Positions 27,131 to 37,100 of a DNA stretch of 64,000 nucleotides are shown one piece after another. A model generated the notes under the pieces. The model saw only the letters and a list, made by a program, of their open reading frames with translations, had not been told where the DNA came from and did not search any database. The first letter of the stretch is position 1; the number at the start of each line of letters is the position of its first letter. Source of the DNA: Mercurialis annua (taxonomy: Eukaryota; Streptophyta; Magnoliopsida; Malpighiales; Euphorbiaceae); contig NC_065571.1 in NCBI RefSeq assembly GCF_937616625.2, positions 8,930,501 through 8,994,500 on the forward strand, read 5' to 3'. The translations under genes were made by a program, and so were the position numbers.

Positions 27131-27422
27131 CTCAGTGCATAATATTTTTATTTTCATTAGTAATTAAACCTATAAAATAATATAATAAAACCTTTTTTCA
27201 CTTTATGTAATATTTATTTGTCACTGTGTGAACTCACTTAGTTTTATATTGATCTCGTTGTTCCTCTAAAAAAATTCAAAAAAAAATTGATCTGATTTTG
27301 AAGGAGGTTTCCAAATATTTATTTTTCGAAAAGCTAATTTGATAAAAGACTGCAAAAAAGGTTTTAAGTTCTAGTTATCCGCAATAGTTTAGGATATTAT
27401 AATTGTGTATAAATATTTTTTG

Positions 27423-27769
27423 GCTTAATGGAAAAAAAAAACTCAAACTTTTACGACTTGTTGCAATTATATCCAAATTGAATTATTTTGTTGCACTAAT
27501 ATCCAAAACTTTTTATGTGATTTATTTTGAGTTTTTTGCCATTTTTGAGACTTTTACTATATTATTATACATCAAAACATAATAATAGCTTAATATCTTA
27601 ATTGAAAACAACAAGTTTAACCTTCAATTTGACTATCATTGCTACAAAAAATGTAATTTGGATATTATTGCAATAAAAAAATACAATTTGGATATTATTT
27701 CAAAAATTAAAAGATTTGGATAAAATTGCAACAAGTCGTAAAGATTTGGGTTTTTTTTACCATTAGACC
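27423..27769. mobile_element. MITE with about 55-bp inverted ends
   Basis: GGCTTAATGG, then an A-run, then ACTTTTACGACTTGTTGCAATTATATCCAAAT is mirrored at the right as ATTTGGATAAAATTGCAACAAGTCGTAAAGAT and ACCATTAGACC. The flanks ATATTTTTT and ATATTTATA are compatible with a decayed 9-base duplication. Confidence 0.65.
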
Positions 27770-28054
27770 ATATTTATAAGCGCTATCAACTCAGATGATT
27801 CCCATCTTTTATGAATAAAGGTTTGATTACATTTCCATATTAAAAGCAAAAAAATTTAGTGATTTTTCAGGTTTGTTACGGATTTTAGAGCAATCACTTT
27901 CATTTTATAATGCCGGTCTCGGTCCGAAATTTCAAAACCTCAGAGATAAAACGGTAAATCCGGGGATCGCTTATTATGAATTAAATGTGGATCCAGCGGC
28001 AAACATGCAAAAAAGAAAAAGAAATGAAGACATTCCGAGGAGCGGCGGAAGGAA

Positions 28055-28240
28055 ATTGCAGAGGAGATCGAGAAGTTGAAAGATACCAGATTTATCAAAA
28101 AAGTTAAATATTTAGAACGGTTAGCCAACATGGTACTGGTCGCGAAGACTAACGAGAAGCTCTGCATGTGCGTGAATTTCACAGAGCTAAATAAAGTTTG
28201 CCCCAATAATTGTTTTCCATTACCAAGCATTGAGCAATAA
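28055..28240 (+). pseudogene. Ty3/gypsy reverse transcriptase relic
   Basis: One frame reads through about 61 codons that match the N-terminal part of gypsy RT: a KFIKKVKY-type segment, then LANMVLVAKTNEKLCMCVNF, then TELNKVCPNN and FPLPSIEQ before a stop. The LNK.CP..-FPLP motifs identify the family. No catalytic DD box remains, and no frame extends on either side. Just upstream (about 27855-27930) lies a TTACGGATTTTAGAG...GGTCTCGG stretch resembling the right end of the 22791 solo LTR. This is a dead fragment. Confidence 0.75.
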
Positions 28241-28536
28241 TGGATACTTGAAATGCAATGGCCTAGGCCTAGCCCTAGTTGTCCGTGATTATTTTGGTTC
28301 GCAATGTAAAGCTTGATAGGATATCACATGGAGTGGGGCTATCGGTTCGGCACATTTGTTTTCTTTCCTTCACAAAAACAATCATGCATATTTTTATATT
28401 GCTTCCCCTGCATGTTTCTTTTTCACAACTTATTTTGATTTACTCAGAAACAAACATTTATTTCCCACATCATAACTATTATTTAAAATTGCAGAATACA
28501 TATATGCTATACTCATTCTATATATGTTTTTTATAT

Positions 28537-28766
28537 TTTGTTGTGACGAGTACTCACTCTACTGAACCGAAATTCAATATTATTGTCAAATCTCGGAATG
28601 TATGGACCGCCCGCAAGTCCACATACCTGATAATTCCGGACTATAACAGCTAGCAATCCAACGTTAATCACTTCATATTAAGAAAGAGCGTAGCCGGAGT
28701 TTGAACCCGCGACCTTTGGCGCCCAGATGGCTGAAACTTAGATCACTAGACCAAACTCGTGCGGGT
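28537..28766 (-). mobile_element. SINE, 230 bp, minus strand, perfect 16-bp target duplication
   Basis: On the minus strand the element opens with a tRNA-like head: A box TGGTCTAGTGA and B box GGGTTCAAACTC, about 38 bases apart. It ends near CTCGTCACAACAAA. The 16-base repeat TATATGTTTTTTATAT is identical at 28521-28536 and 28767-28782. Short open frames across it are incidental. Confidence 0.85.
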
Positions 28767-28782
28767 TATATGTTTTTTATAT

Positions 28783-30225
28783 CATTTATAAAAGAAATTA
28801 TATTCAGAGATAAAATAGCAACGAGTATATGTCATCTTAGAGTATCTTTAAAGATTAAAATAAAAATATATATTGTTAAAACAATCAATAGAAAGGAATG
28901 AATGTACCTATTAAATTGTTGGTTAATTCACTCTCTGTCGAACCTACCCAACCGGCCGGCCGAGCGCACATGCGCATGTGCGATTCGGTAAGGGTGTCCA
29001 CGCCCACTCAAATAAGCGTATATTCCATGAAGCCCGAACCCATATTGACGTGTTTAACATACTAAACCTATAAATATGAGTTTTTCTCAAGCAATGAGAT
29101 CTCCCTTAAAAAAAATAAGGCACTTTGATTTTTTACAAATCATATAAAACCAATATATACTTACTAAAATAATAATAACTATTTTTTTTAAAAGCATGCC
29201 TTATTTTACTGGTTTTATCCGAAAAAGATGACCGGGAAATTTTCCGGCAGCGGTGGTGGTGGTTTTGGTCGGGTCAGTGGTGGAGGGTTGACCAAATGGT
29301 TTGAATTAGATTGAGTTAGATTGTGTTTTGTTTGGGTTGGATTTTAGGGGTATTTTAATTTAATCAGATATTATATTTAGGGGTGTTTTGGGTATTTTCA
29401 TTTTTTTTTGTCTTTTGATGACATGTCATCTGACACTTGATGCTGTCAATTTTTTTTTCTGTTTTAAAAGACAACCGCCAAACAAACGACGGCGCCAGGG
29501 GTATTTTCGTCCAAAAGGGCCATAGTGAGCGCCGCCACAAAGATCAGGGGGTTTAGCGCCCGTTTTTAGACATCAGGGAATTTAGCGCCCGTATCCCTAA
29601 AGTTCAGGGGCCATGGGTGATATTAGCCAAGATATAAAGACAAAAAACATATAAATATAAGTATGTATATATATTATTTTTAAAATATATATATATTTTA
29701 TATTAAAATTTGGTTAATCCGGTTTTTCGGTCAGTTCGATTTTTAAAACATCCAAACCAAATCGAACGCCAAACACCAAACTTTATCTAAAGTAGAAACT
29801 AAATCAAACCGTTTTCATCAAAAAACCGAATCAAATAACGAAGTTTGATTCGGTTTGATTTTTCGGTTTGGTCCGATTTTTGCTCATCCCTAGCTAAACT
29901 AACCGATTTTGATTGATTTCGCTAGTAAAAATTTTAAAATCGGTTAGGTTAGACACAAATGATAAAGTTTGCTTTATAAATGGCTTAAAAAAATTTCAAA
30001 TATCTCATGTTAACCTAGCTATTTTAAAAGATTTAGTTATAATTGTCAAAACCAGCAAATGTTTATCATTTTATTAAAATTAACCCCTTTTTTTTTAAGA
30101 ATATCAATTATGTATAACTAGGTAAAATACATCAATCATTATTACGTACGGGCATTGGTCAGTCCCCACACACCTTACCTATTAATTATATTACTAACAC
30201 AGGTCAAAAATAAATATATCTATAC
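28783..30225. other. Intergenic, transposon fragments, no gene
   Basis: About 29697-29894 has the CGGTTTGGT/CGGTTTTTCGG repeats and a right end TTTTTGCTCATCCCTAG that look like one end of a hAT-type element. About 29230-29640 is GC-richer and includes a twice-repeated TTTAGCGCCCGT; it looks like another repeat end. Nothing coding is recognised. Confidence 0.35.
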
Positions 30226-30226
30226 T

Positions 30227-30240
30227 ATATATATATAAGG
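30227..30240 (+). promoter_or_regulatory. Probable TATA box of the GPPS small subunit gene
   Basis: A TATATATATAAGG stretch about 125 bases upstream of the start codon, a usual distance for a plant gene. Confidence 0.4.
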
Positions 30241-30363
30241 CCACTATATAAAATTAAAACGATAACATTTACAAACACATGTTATCAATTATTGTACGTG
30301 CATTTTAACTTTTTTCTTTCTTTCCCTTAAACACCTCCGTCTAATCATCTCTTCTCCTTTCCC

Positions 30364-31281
30364 ATGGCCGGAGTTTCACCTTACACGCACCGCAATCCGA
30401 TGGCTCGCCGTGTTTTTTCGCTTTCTGTTCGTAATCCTCCTTTAGATTCTTATAGGCCATTTGTATTTTCCATGTCCAAATCGGGTAAGGTTGATTATTG
30501 GACCTCTATAAATGCTGACATTGATGCCCATCTCAAGCAGGCCATTTCTATTAGGCCTCCGGTCACCGTATTCGAGCCCATGCATCATTTGACGTTCGCT
30601 GCGCCGGAGAGTTCAGCTCCGGCACTGTGTATAGCTGCTTGTGAGCTTGTTGGCGGTAGTCGTGATTGGGCTATGGCTGCAGCATCTGCTATACATCTAA
30701 TGTATGCTGCTGCTTTTACTCATGAGAATCTTCCGTTGACCGATCAGACCAATAGAAATTGTATGCTTAGTACTCATAAGTTTGGTCCAAATGTAGAGCT
30801 TCTTACAGGTGATGGAATGATCCCATTTGGGTTTGAGTTATTATCCAAGATGAATGATCCGGCCCAAAATAATCCGGATCGGGTTTTACGAGCGATCATT
30901 GAAATCTCACGCGCCATGGGTTCGCAAGGGATGATAGAAGGACGGTACAATGAATTACAATATGACGAATCCTTTCCCGAAGCGTGGCTCCAACGAGTTT
31001 GTGCGAAAAAAGAAGGTTCGTTACACGCGTGTGCCGCGGCGTGTGGAGCAATATTAGGAGGTGGAAATGAGGAGGATATAGAAAAATTAAGAAGGTATGG
31101 AGTTTATGTTGGTATGATACAAGGAATATACAATAAGGTTGAAAGAAATGAGGTGTGTTTAAAAGAAGTTAATAAGCTTAAAAAGTTGGCACTTAAAGAA
31201 TTGAAAGATTTTGATGAAGAAAAAATTAAAGCAATTTCTAGTGTTGTTGACGATAAGTTTTGTCATATAATTAGTGCATAG
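30364..31281 (+). CDS. GPPS/GGPPS small subunit (SSU), plastid, non-catalytic
   Basis: Regulatory partner of a plastid geranylgeranyl diphosphate synthase; heterodimers of this kind shift product towards C10 geranyl diphosphate or increase activity for terpenoid, chlorophyll and carotenoid precursors. A single exon encodes 305 residues. Residues 1 to about 40 are Ser/Arg-rich with few acids and look like a plastid transit peptide. The isoprenyl synthase fold follows (VFEPMHHLTFAAP at about 69-81). Both SSU hallmark CxxxC motifs are present, CIAAC at 89-93 and CAAAC at 223-227. The two aspartate-rich catalytic motifs are absent: HENLPLTD stands at about 120-127 and NELQYDE at 196-202. It is therefore not expected to make prenyl diphosphates alone. 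It resembles SSU type I more than type II, with moderate certainty. A TATA box lies upstream. Confidence 0.9.
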   Translation: MAGVSPYTHRNPMARRVFSLSVRNPPLDSYRPFVFSMSKSGKVDYWTSINADIDAHLKQAISIRPPVTVFEPMHHLTFAAPESSAPALCIAACELVGGSRDWAMAAASAIHLMYAAAFTHENLPLTDQTNRNCMLSTHKFGPNVELLTGDGMIPFGFELLSKMNDPAQNNPDRVLRAIIEISRAMGSQGMIEGRYNELQYDESFPEAWLQRVCAKKEGSLHACAAACGAILGGGNEEDIEKLRRYGVYVGMIQGIYNKVERNEVCLKEVNKLKKLALKELKDFDEEKIKAISSVVDDKFCHIISA

Positions 31282-31631
31282 GATGTTGATATCTCAATAG
31301 AGGAGGTATGATATTTGATTGTAATGTTAACTTATTGTGTGTCTTATTATGAAAAGTGTGTACATTTTCTTTGCTTTCAAGAATTCACATAGAGACGAAA
31401 AAGAAGGATGTAAAATTATCATATCGAAATACAATATTCTATCACTAAATTATGATAAAAATTGGATTTGGCATGTAAATGTTTGTTTAATTGCATTAAT
31501 ATTGGTTAACTGAAGCAATTATTGATTAACTTCGGCCATTATTGATTAGTTGCAGCAATTATTGATGCACAGGACAATGACTCCTAAATTTATGAAGTAT
31601 ATGTCTATTTGAAGCTAATATTACTTATCAT
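31282..31631. other. 3' region of the SSU gene, no further gene
   Basis: 3' untranslated and flanking sequence, with a short ATTGATTA-repeat stretch at about 31500-31560. Nothing else recognised. Confidence 0.4.
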
Positions 31632-31646
31632 AATTGTAGTTTCTTG

Positions 31647-31869
31647 AAACCCAAAACGCAGGTGAGTTGGTAAGGCGTTCTCTTGATTTAAGTGAAATAC
31701 CGAATTTGAACCGTACTCATATATACAGCCGTTTAAAATTTAGGATTCGAGTTTGGGATCACAAAAGACCTACCCAAATTGAGTGGAAATTAGTATAAAA
31801 ATAGAAAAATTAAAGGCGTTTTTTTATAGTAGGAATCAGTAAGATACTTCATGGTTATATACTAAAAAA
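31647..31869 (+). mobile_element. SINE, 223 bp, perfect 15-bp target duplication
   Basis: The head carries A-box-like GTGAGTTGGTAAGG and B-box-like GAATTTGAACCG. The tail ends TATACTAAAAAA. The 15-base repeat AATTGTAGTTTCTTG is identical at 31632-31646 and 31870-31884. It lies about 350 bases downstream of the SSU stop codon. Confidence 0.8.
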
Positions 31870-32361
31870 AATTGTAGTTTCTTGTGCCGACTATAACTTG
31901 TGGGTTTATACAACATCATAGAAACTATATCTAATTCTTAATACTCACTGAGCTATTAAATATTAGCTAAATTAAGGATGGAAAATGTTTTTGAGTATTA
32001 GGTATAACCACTAATTTAAGAACTCCTAAAATATATCACTTCTTGGCCAGTTTTTTAATAAGAAAATTATTCATAAAAAATGTTTTTTTATTGTATTATT
32101 AAAAGAATTTTTGAATCTTAAAACTTTTGGTGACCTTTTACATTAACCTTCATTATCTCCAAAAGGCAAATATTTATTTTTGAAGTATAATTAAAGATAT
32201 GAACATGTGTAATTTGTTTTCTAGTATAACTTGTGTCAATGATATGACATGGGTATTAGAAAGAACATTCATTAAAGAATGAACAAAGCATTAATTAAAG
32301 AAAATAGTTTTGACGTTTTAGCCTTGTACACATAAATTAAGGAATGTAATTATTACTGAAA

Positions 32362-33240
32362 ATGGAAACTGAAAATTCTCTCTGTCCCAACAATGAAACC
32401 TCAGGTCAGGTTAATTCCGATCGGTCGACTAAGAAGGTGAAGATTAGAAGTGATAATGAGTTCCATCCACCTGATTCAGATCAGAATTTAGAGATGGATG
32501 TTGAAGGCATTAACGGAGAGACCCAAGCTCTTGCACAACCAATTGATAAAGTTTCCTTCAAAGATAAACTTCTTAACGCTGATAAAGATGCACTGCCGGA
32601 GGAAGATTCTCCTGTCTTTGACCTTTATGAAGAAGATACTGAGTTTGGGAATGATAGTGGGATACCTACGGTTAACTTCTCGGATCGGGTTCATAATCTG
32701 ATATCCCAGAACATGAAATTATGTGTTATCATTCGCTTGTTAGGTAAAAATATTGGCTACAGAACTCTATTTAGCAGGATTCTTAAGCTTTGGAAACCCA
32801 AAAATCATCCAAGCATGGTGGATCTTGATAATAACTTTTTCCTGGTTAGATTCTTTTCCGATCAAGACTATATTCAGGCCTTGTCAGGTGGTCCCTGGGT
32901 TCTGTTTGGGCACTACCTGACCGTTCAACCATGGAATCCCGCCTTTTCTTCGGATAATACTACTGCTACTTCGGTAACAGCATGGGTTCGCTTTCCTGGC
33001 TTACCTATTCAGTATTATCATACACATGTATTGAAAGCTATAGCTAAATCTATTGGCACTGTTATTAAAATTGACTATAACACTGAAGCAAAGGAAAGGG
33101 GGAAATTCGCTAGACTTGCTATTAATCTTGATTTAACTAAGCCGTTATTTTCGAAAATCATGATTGATGGGCGTCTCCAGCGGATCGAATACGAAGGTCC
33201 CAGTTATTTGCTTCGATTGTGGTCGTTACGGTCATCGTGA
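32362..33240 (+). pseudogene. LINE ORF1, N-terminal part (DUF4283 domain), frame-broken
   Basis: A nucleic-acid-binding gag-like protein of the LINE. The first 292 codons hold an acidic N-terminal tail and a DUF4283 domain: about residues 115-215, including IIRLLGKNIGYRTLFSRI and ALSGGPWVLFGHYLTVQPW. The segment after IDGRLQRIEYEG leaves the family frame near 33195-33203. The continuing frame (33164-34174) carries the zinc knuckle. The break sits at the CCC of GGTCCCAG, where a one-base difference separates the two frames. Confidence 0.8.
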
Positions 33241-34174
33241 AAATATCTGCAGTTTTAAGAATCATGGTAAAGAAGTGGAAGTCTCCTCCGGTCCGACGGT
33301 CATCAAAGCCACTCCTCCTCCGGCGAGCACATCAGAAGATTCCCATTTTGGCCCCTGGATGCAAGTATCCAATCGAAGAAGGAAAGTTGACTCTCAGGGA
33401 AATATTCTTCTTTCTAATGGGAAAAAATCTTTGGGTTCCAGATTTGAGTCTCTTGCTAATTTAGAGGAAGGAAATATTGGGCAAACCTTTTCCAATGGAA
33501 AGAAAGAGGAGAATAGTGGGCAATCCATTTCTAATGGAAAGAAAGAAGTATCCTCTTCTGACTTACCTTCTACGAGCTTGGTGTACCAAAAAAGGAATGT
33601 CGTTGAAAGTCATTCTTCCCTTCTGAAAAACAAAGGTACGTTATCTAAACATATGGATTGTACTGGACCTAACTTTGATGTCCCTCTTAGCAGTTCTCAG
33701 GCCTTTAAAAGCAATTCTCCCCAAGTTCCTAACAAGGCCCATAGTCCTAAGCATAATAATCAGCAACCTGGAGTTATCAATCACAAGTCAAATGGCGAGG
33801 CTTCATCTTTGAAGATCACCACATTGGACCCCAAAAAACACTCTGCGGTAATGATTATTGATCAAGCTGCAAACTCTGAGCTCCCTTTGTCTCAAATTCG
33901 TAAGTCAACTGCACGAGACAAGCACATTTTGAAAAGTAACGAGAAACCCAAGAATCTTTGGAATGTTAAAGTGAACAATAATTCTAAAGCTGCTGTTAAA
34001 GTTCGAAAGAAAAAAGATAAAAGCTCATTTCAAAACTCCACCATCCGGGAGCTTATTATGGAAATGAACATTTCTAATGCATTAAAAGAAGGTCTCTCTT
34101 TGAAGCATGGGCTCATTGAAGAGGTGCAGGAGGGTCAAAGATTGGTTGAAGAGGCTCCTTTAACCAATGTCTAG
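33204..34174 (+). pseudogene. LINE ORF1, C-terminal part with CCHC zinc knuckle
   Basis: Continuation of ORF1 in the next frame. It begins with VPVICFDCGRYGHRENIC, a C-x2-C-x4-H-x4-C knuckle, then a long Ser/Lys-rich low-complexity region with an internal repeat (SNGKK four times at about 33414-33545) and a basic stretch near KVRKKKDK. The open frame formally starts at 33164, but the part before about 33204 is out of the family frame. Its stop codon overlaps the first in-frame ATG of ORF2. Confidence 0.75.
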
Positions 34175-37100
34175 CGTTGGTTTGCTGTTCTATCCCCCTC
34201 TTTTTTTTTCCATGTTTAGTAAAATTTTTGTTTGGAACTGCCAAGGGGCAGCTAAATCTAATTTTCTTCGATCTTTGGTAGCCTTCAGGGATTGTTATAA
34301 GCCTTCTCTTATGGTTGTGGTTGAGCCTAGAATCGCTGGTAACAAAGCCAACGTTATTATCAAAAAAACAGGTTTTGAGTTCTCTCACCGAGTTGAGGCT
34401 CAAGGTTTCTCTGGGGGCATCTGGCTTTTATGGAACAATAATCTCCGGGTCTCTATTTTACATAATCATAAGCAATTTATTCATACTTCTTTGAATTATG
34501 GTAATGATAATGAGATTTTTTTCTTTACGGCTGTGTATGGTAGCCCTAATACCTCTAAACGTCATGCTTTATGGAATGATTTGATTTCTCTTAACATGGA
34601 TAATTCTGCTCCGTGGCTTCTTGCCGGGGATTTTAATGCTATCTTGAGTTCTGTTGACAGGAAAGGTGGGGTTCGTCTCAGAAATATTGGGTGCCCGTCC
34701 TTCAATTATTTTCTGGACATCGCCGCTTTAAGTCAGCTTAGTTACGTTGGCCCTGCTTTCACTTGGAGAAGAGGTTCCCTTTTTCAACGTTTAGACAGAG
34801 GTTTATGCAATAATTGTTGGTCGACTAAATTCCCTAATGCGATTATTCATCATCTCCCGAAAATACATTCTGATCATCGCCCAATCCTCATCAATCTCAA
34901 TAGTCAGAGGTCTAATGATGGTTCTAAAAGCAGCTTTCGGTTTTTGGCTGCTTGGCTTACTCACAAAGATTTCAATCAAGTTGTGCGTAATTGTTGGAAC
35001 ATCGAGCATTCTTTCAAAGATAATGTGCGTCATTTTACAAGCAGTATCAAGGACTGGAATGAGAATATCTTTGGAAACATTTTTTGGAAAAAAAGAAATA
35101 TTCTTGCTAGATTAAATGGTATTCAGAAGGTTTTAGAGATTCGTCCTTCGACTTTCCTCTCTAATCTCGAAGTACAGCTCAAGAAGGACCTTGATGAGAT
35201 CCTGTTGAGGGAGGAGTCTTTTTGGCTTCAAAAGTCAAGATGTAACTGGATCATGTTTGGTGATCGAAACACCTCCTATTTCCATGCAAAAACTATTGCC
35301 AGGAGGAAGAAGAATAACATTACTATGCTGAAAATTGAGGATGGTTCTTGGTGCGATGATGTGAATCAGCTTCGCTGTTCAGCTATTTCTTTCTATAAGG
35401 ACCTCTATACTGAAGATATTGAAAACAGGCCGGTTTATAGACATAGAGGTCATTTTCCAGCTCTTAACTCCACCATGTTTTCTTCTTTGGCGTTGGAGGT
35501 TAACAAAACTGAAATTTACAAAGCGTTATTTGAAATGAAGCCTTGGAAGTCCCCTGGTATTGATGGGGTTCCTGCGGGTTTCTATCAAAGTCAATGGAAG
35601 GTGGTTGGCACTTCAGTGTGTTCCTTGATTTTGAAAATTTTTAGAGACAAAACGATGGATCCAGATTTGAATAGAACTTTGATTTCTCTTATTCCGAAAA
35701 CCTCCAAGCCGGAATCTATCAAGGAATTCAGACCTATTAGTCTATGCACTGTGATGTACAAGCTTGTCACCAAAATCATTTCTAACAGACTAAAGCCTAT
35801 CATTCCTTACATTGTCAGTCCCACTCAAGTTAGCTTCATTGCCGGTCGCAATATCACTGATAATATTATCATTGCCCAAGAAGTCATTCACTCTATGAGA
35901 TCTAAAAAGGGTAAAATTGGGTGGTTTGCTATCAAGGTTGACCTTGAAAAAGCATATGACAGGTTAAACTGGAACTTTATTCAGGATACTCTTGAAGATG
36001 TTGGATTTCCTCCTCAGCTTATTCAAGTCATCATGAACTGTGTGACGACCTCCAATTTGAACGTTCTCTGGAATGGGTCGGCTACAATGGACTTTAAGCC
36101 TTCGAGAGGCATTCGTCAGGGGGACCCTCTTTCTCCCTATATCTTTATCCTGTGCATGGAACGGCTTGCTCATCGCATTGGTTTGGCTAACCAAAGTGGT
36201 GAGTGGTCTCCCATAAATTTGAATAAGAATGGTCCTAATCTTTCACATCTTTTCTTTGCAGATGATTTGGTGCTTTTTGGTGTAGCTAAGGAGAATCAAG
36301 CCCGGAATATCAAGTCGATTCTTGATGATTTTTCGAACAGCTCTGGTCTTCGTGTTAGTTTGAGCAAAACTAAAATATTCTTCTCGGCTAATGTTAAGGC
36401 TCAAGTTGCGTCGTCCATAAGCAGCATTTTTAATTTCCAGCGATCCCATGATCTAGGAATTTATCTTGGGGTCCCTATCCTTCATTCCCGTGTTACTAAG
36501 CAAACGTATGCTTACATTCTGGAAAAAATTAAAAAAAAGCTCTCTGGTTGGAATGCTAATCTTTTGTCCATGGCAGGGAGGTTAACTCTGGCCAAATCCG
36601 TGCTTATGTCTATGCCTGGGTTCGCCATGCAAACTGTTTCTCTTCCTAAAGGATTGTGCGATAAAATTAATGGTGTTGTCCGCAATTTTATTTGGGGAGG
36701 TTCTGAAGACAACCATAAGACTAGTCTCATCAATTGGGTTGACATGTGTACTCCGTGTAGAAATGGTGGAGGCGGCATTCGTGATTTGAAGAAGCAGAAC
36801 AACGCTTTCCTTATGAAATTGGGATTTGCTATTCTTACGAAACCGAATCTATTATGGGTTCAAGTTCTTAGGAATAAATACGGGTGGTCGCGTCACGGCA
36901 ATACTTGCAAGGCTACGGGCTCTAGTTCCTTGTTCTGGAAAAATATATCCAATCTGTGGGACAATGTTCTTTTGGGTACGCACTGGTCCCTTGGCAATGG
37001 TTCCAATATTTGTTTTTGGAGAGATAATTGGCTTGGGGATCTTGGTCCTCTTGAATTGCTTGCGTTTTCTCCTCTTAGTGACGATGATCGCTCTAAAACG

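Noticed and set aside
28690..28766. Stand-alone tRNA gene on the minus strand
   Set aside because: A and B boxes are present, but no cloverleaf could be formed, and the target duplication shows that it is the head of a SINE.
28279..28901. Open frames of 124 and 66 codons
   Set aside because: They run across the SINE and its target duplications; composition is typical of translated AT-rich DNA.
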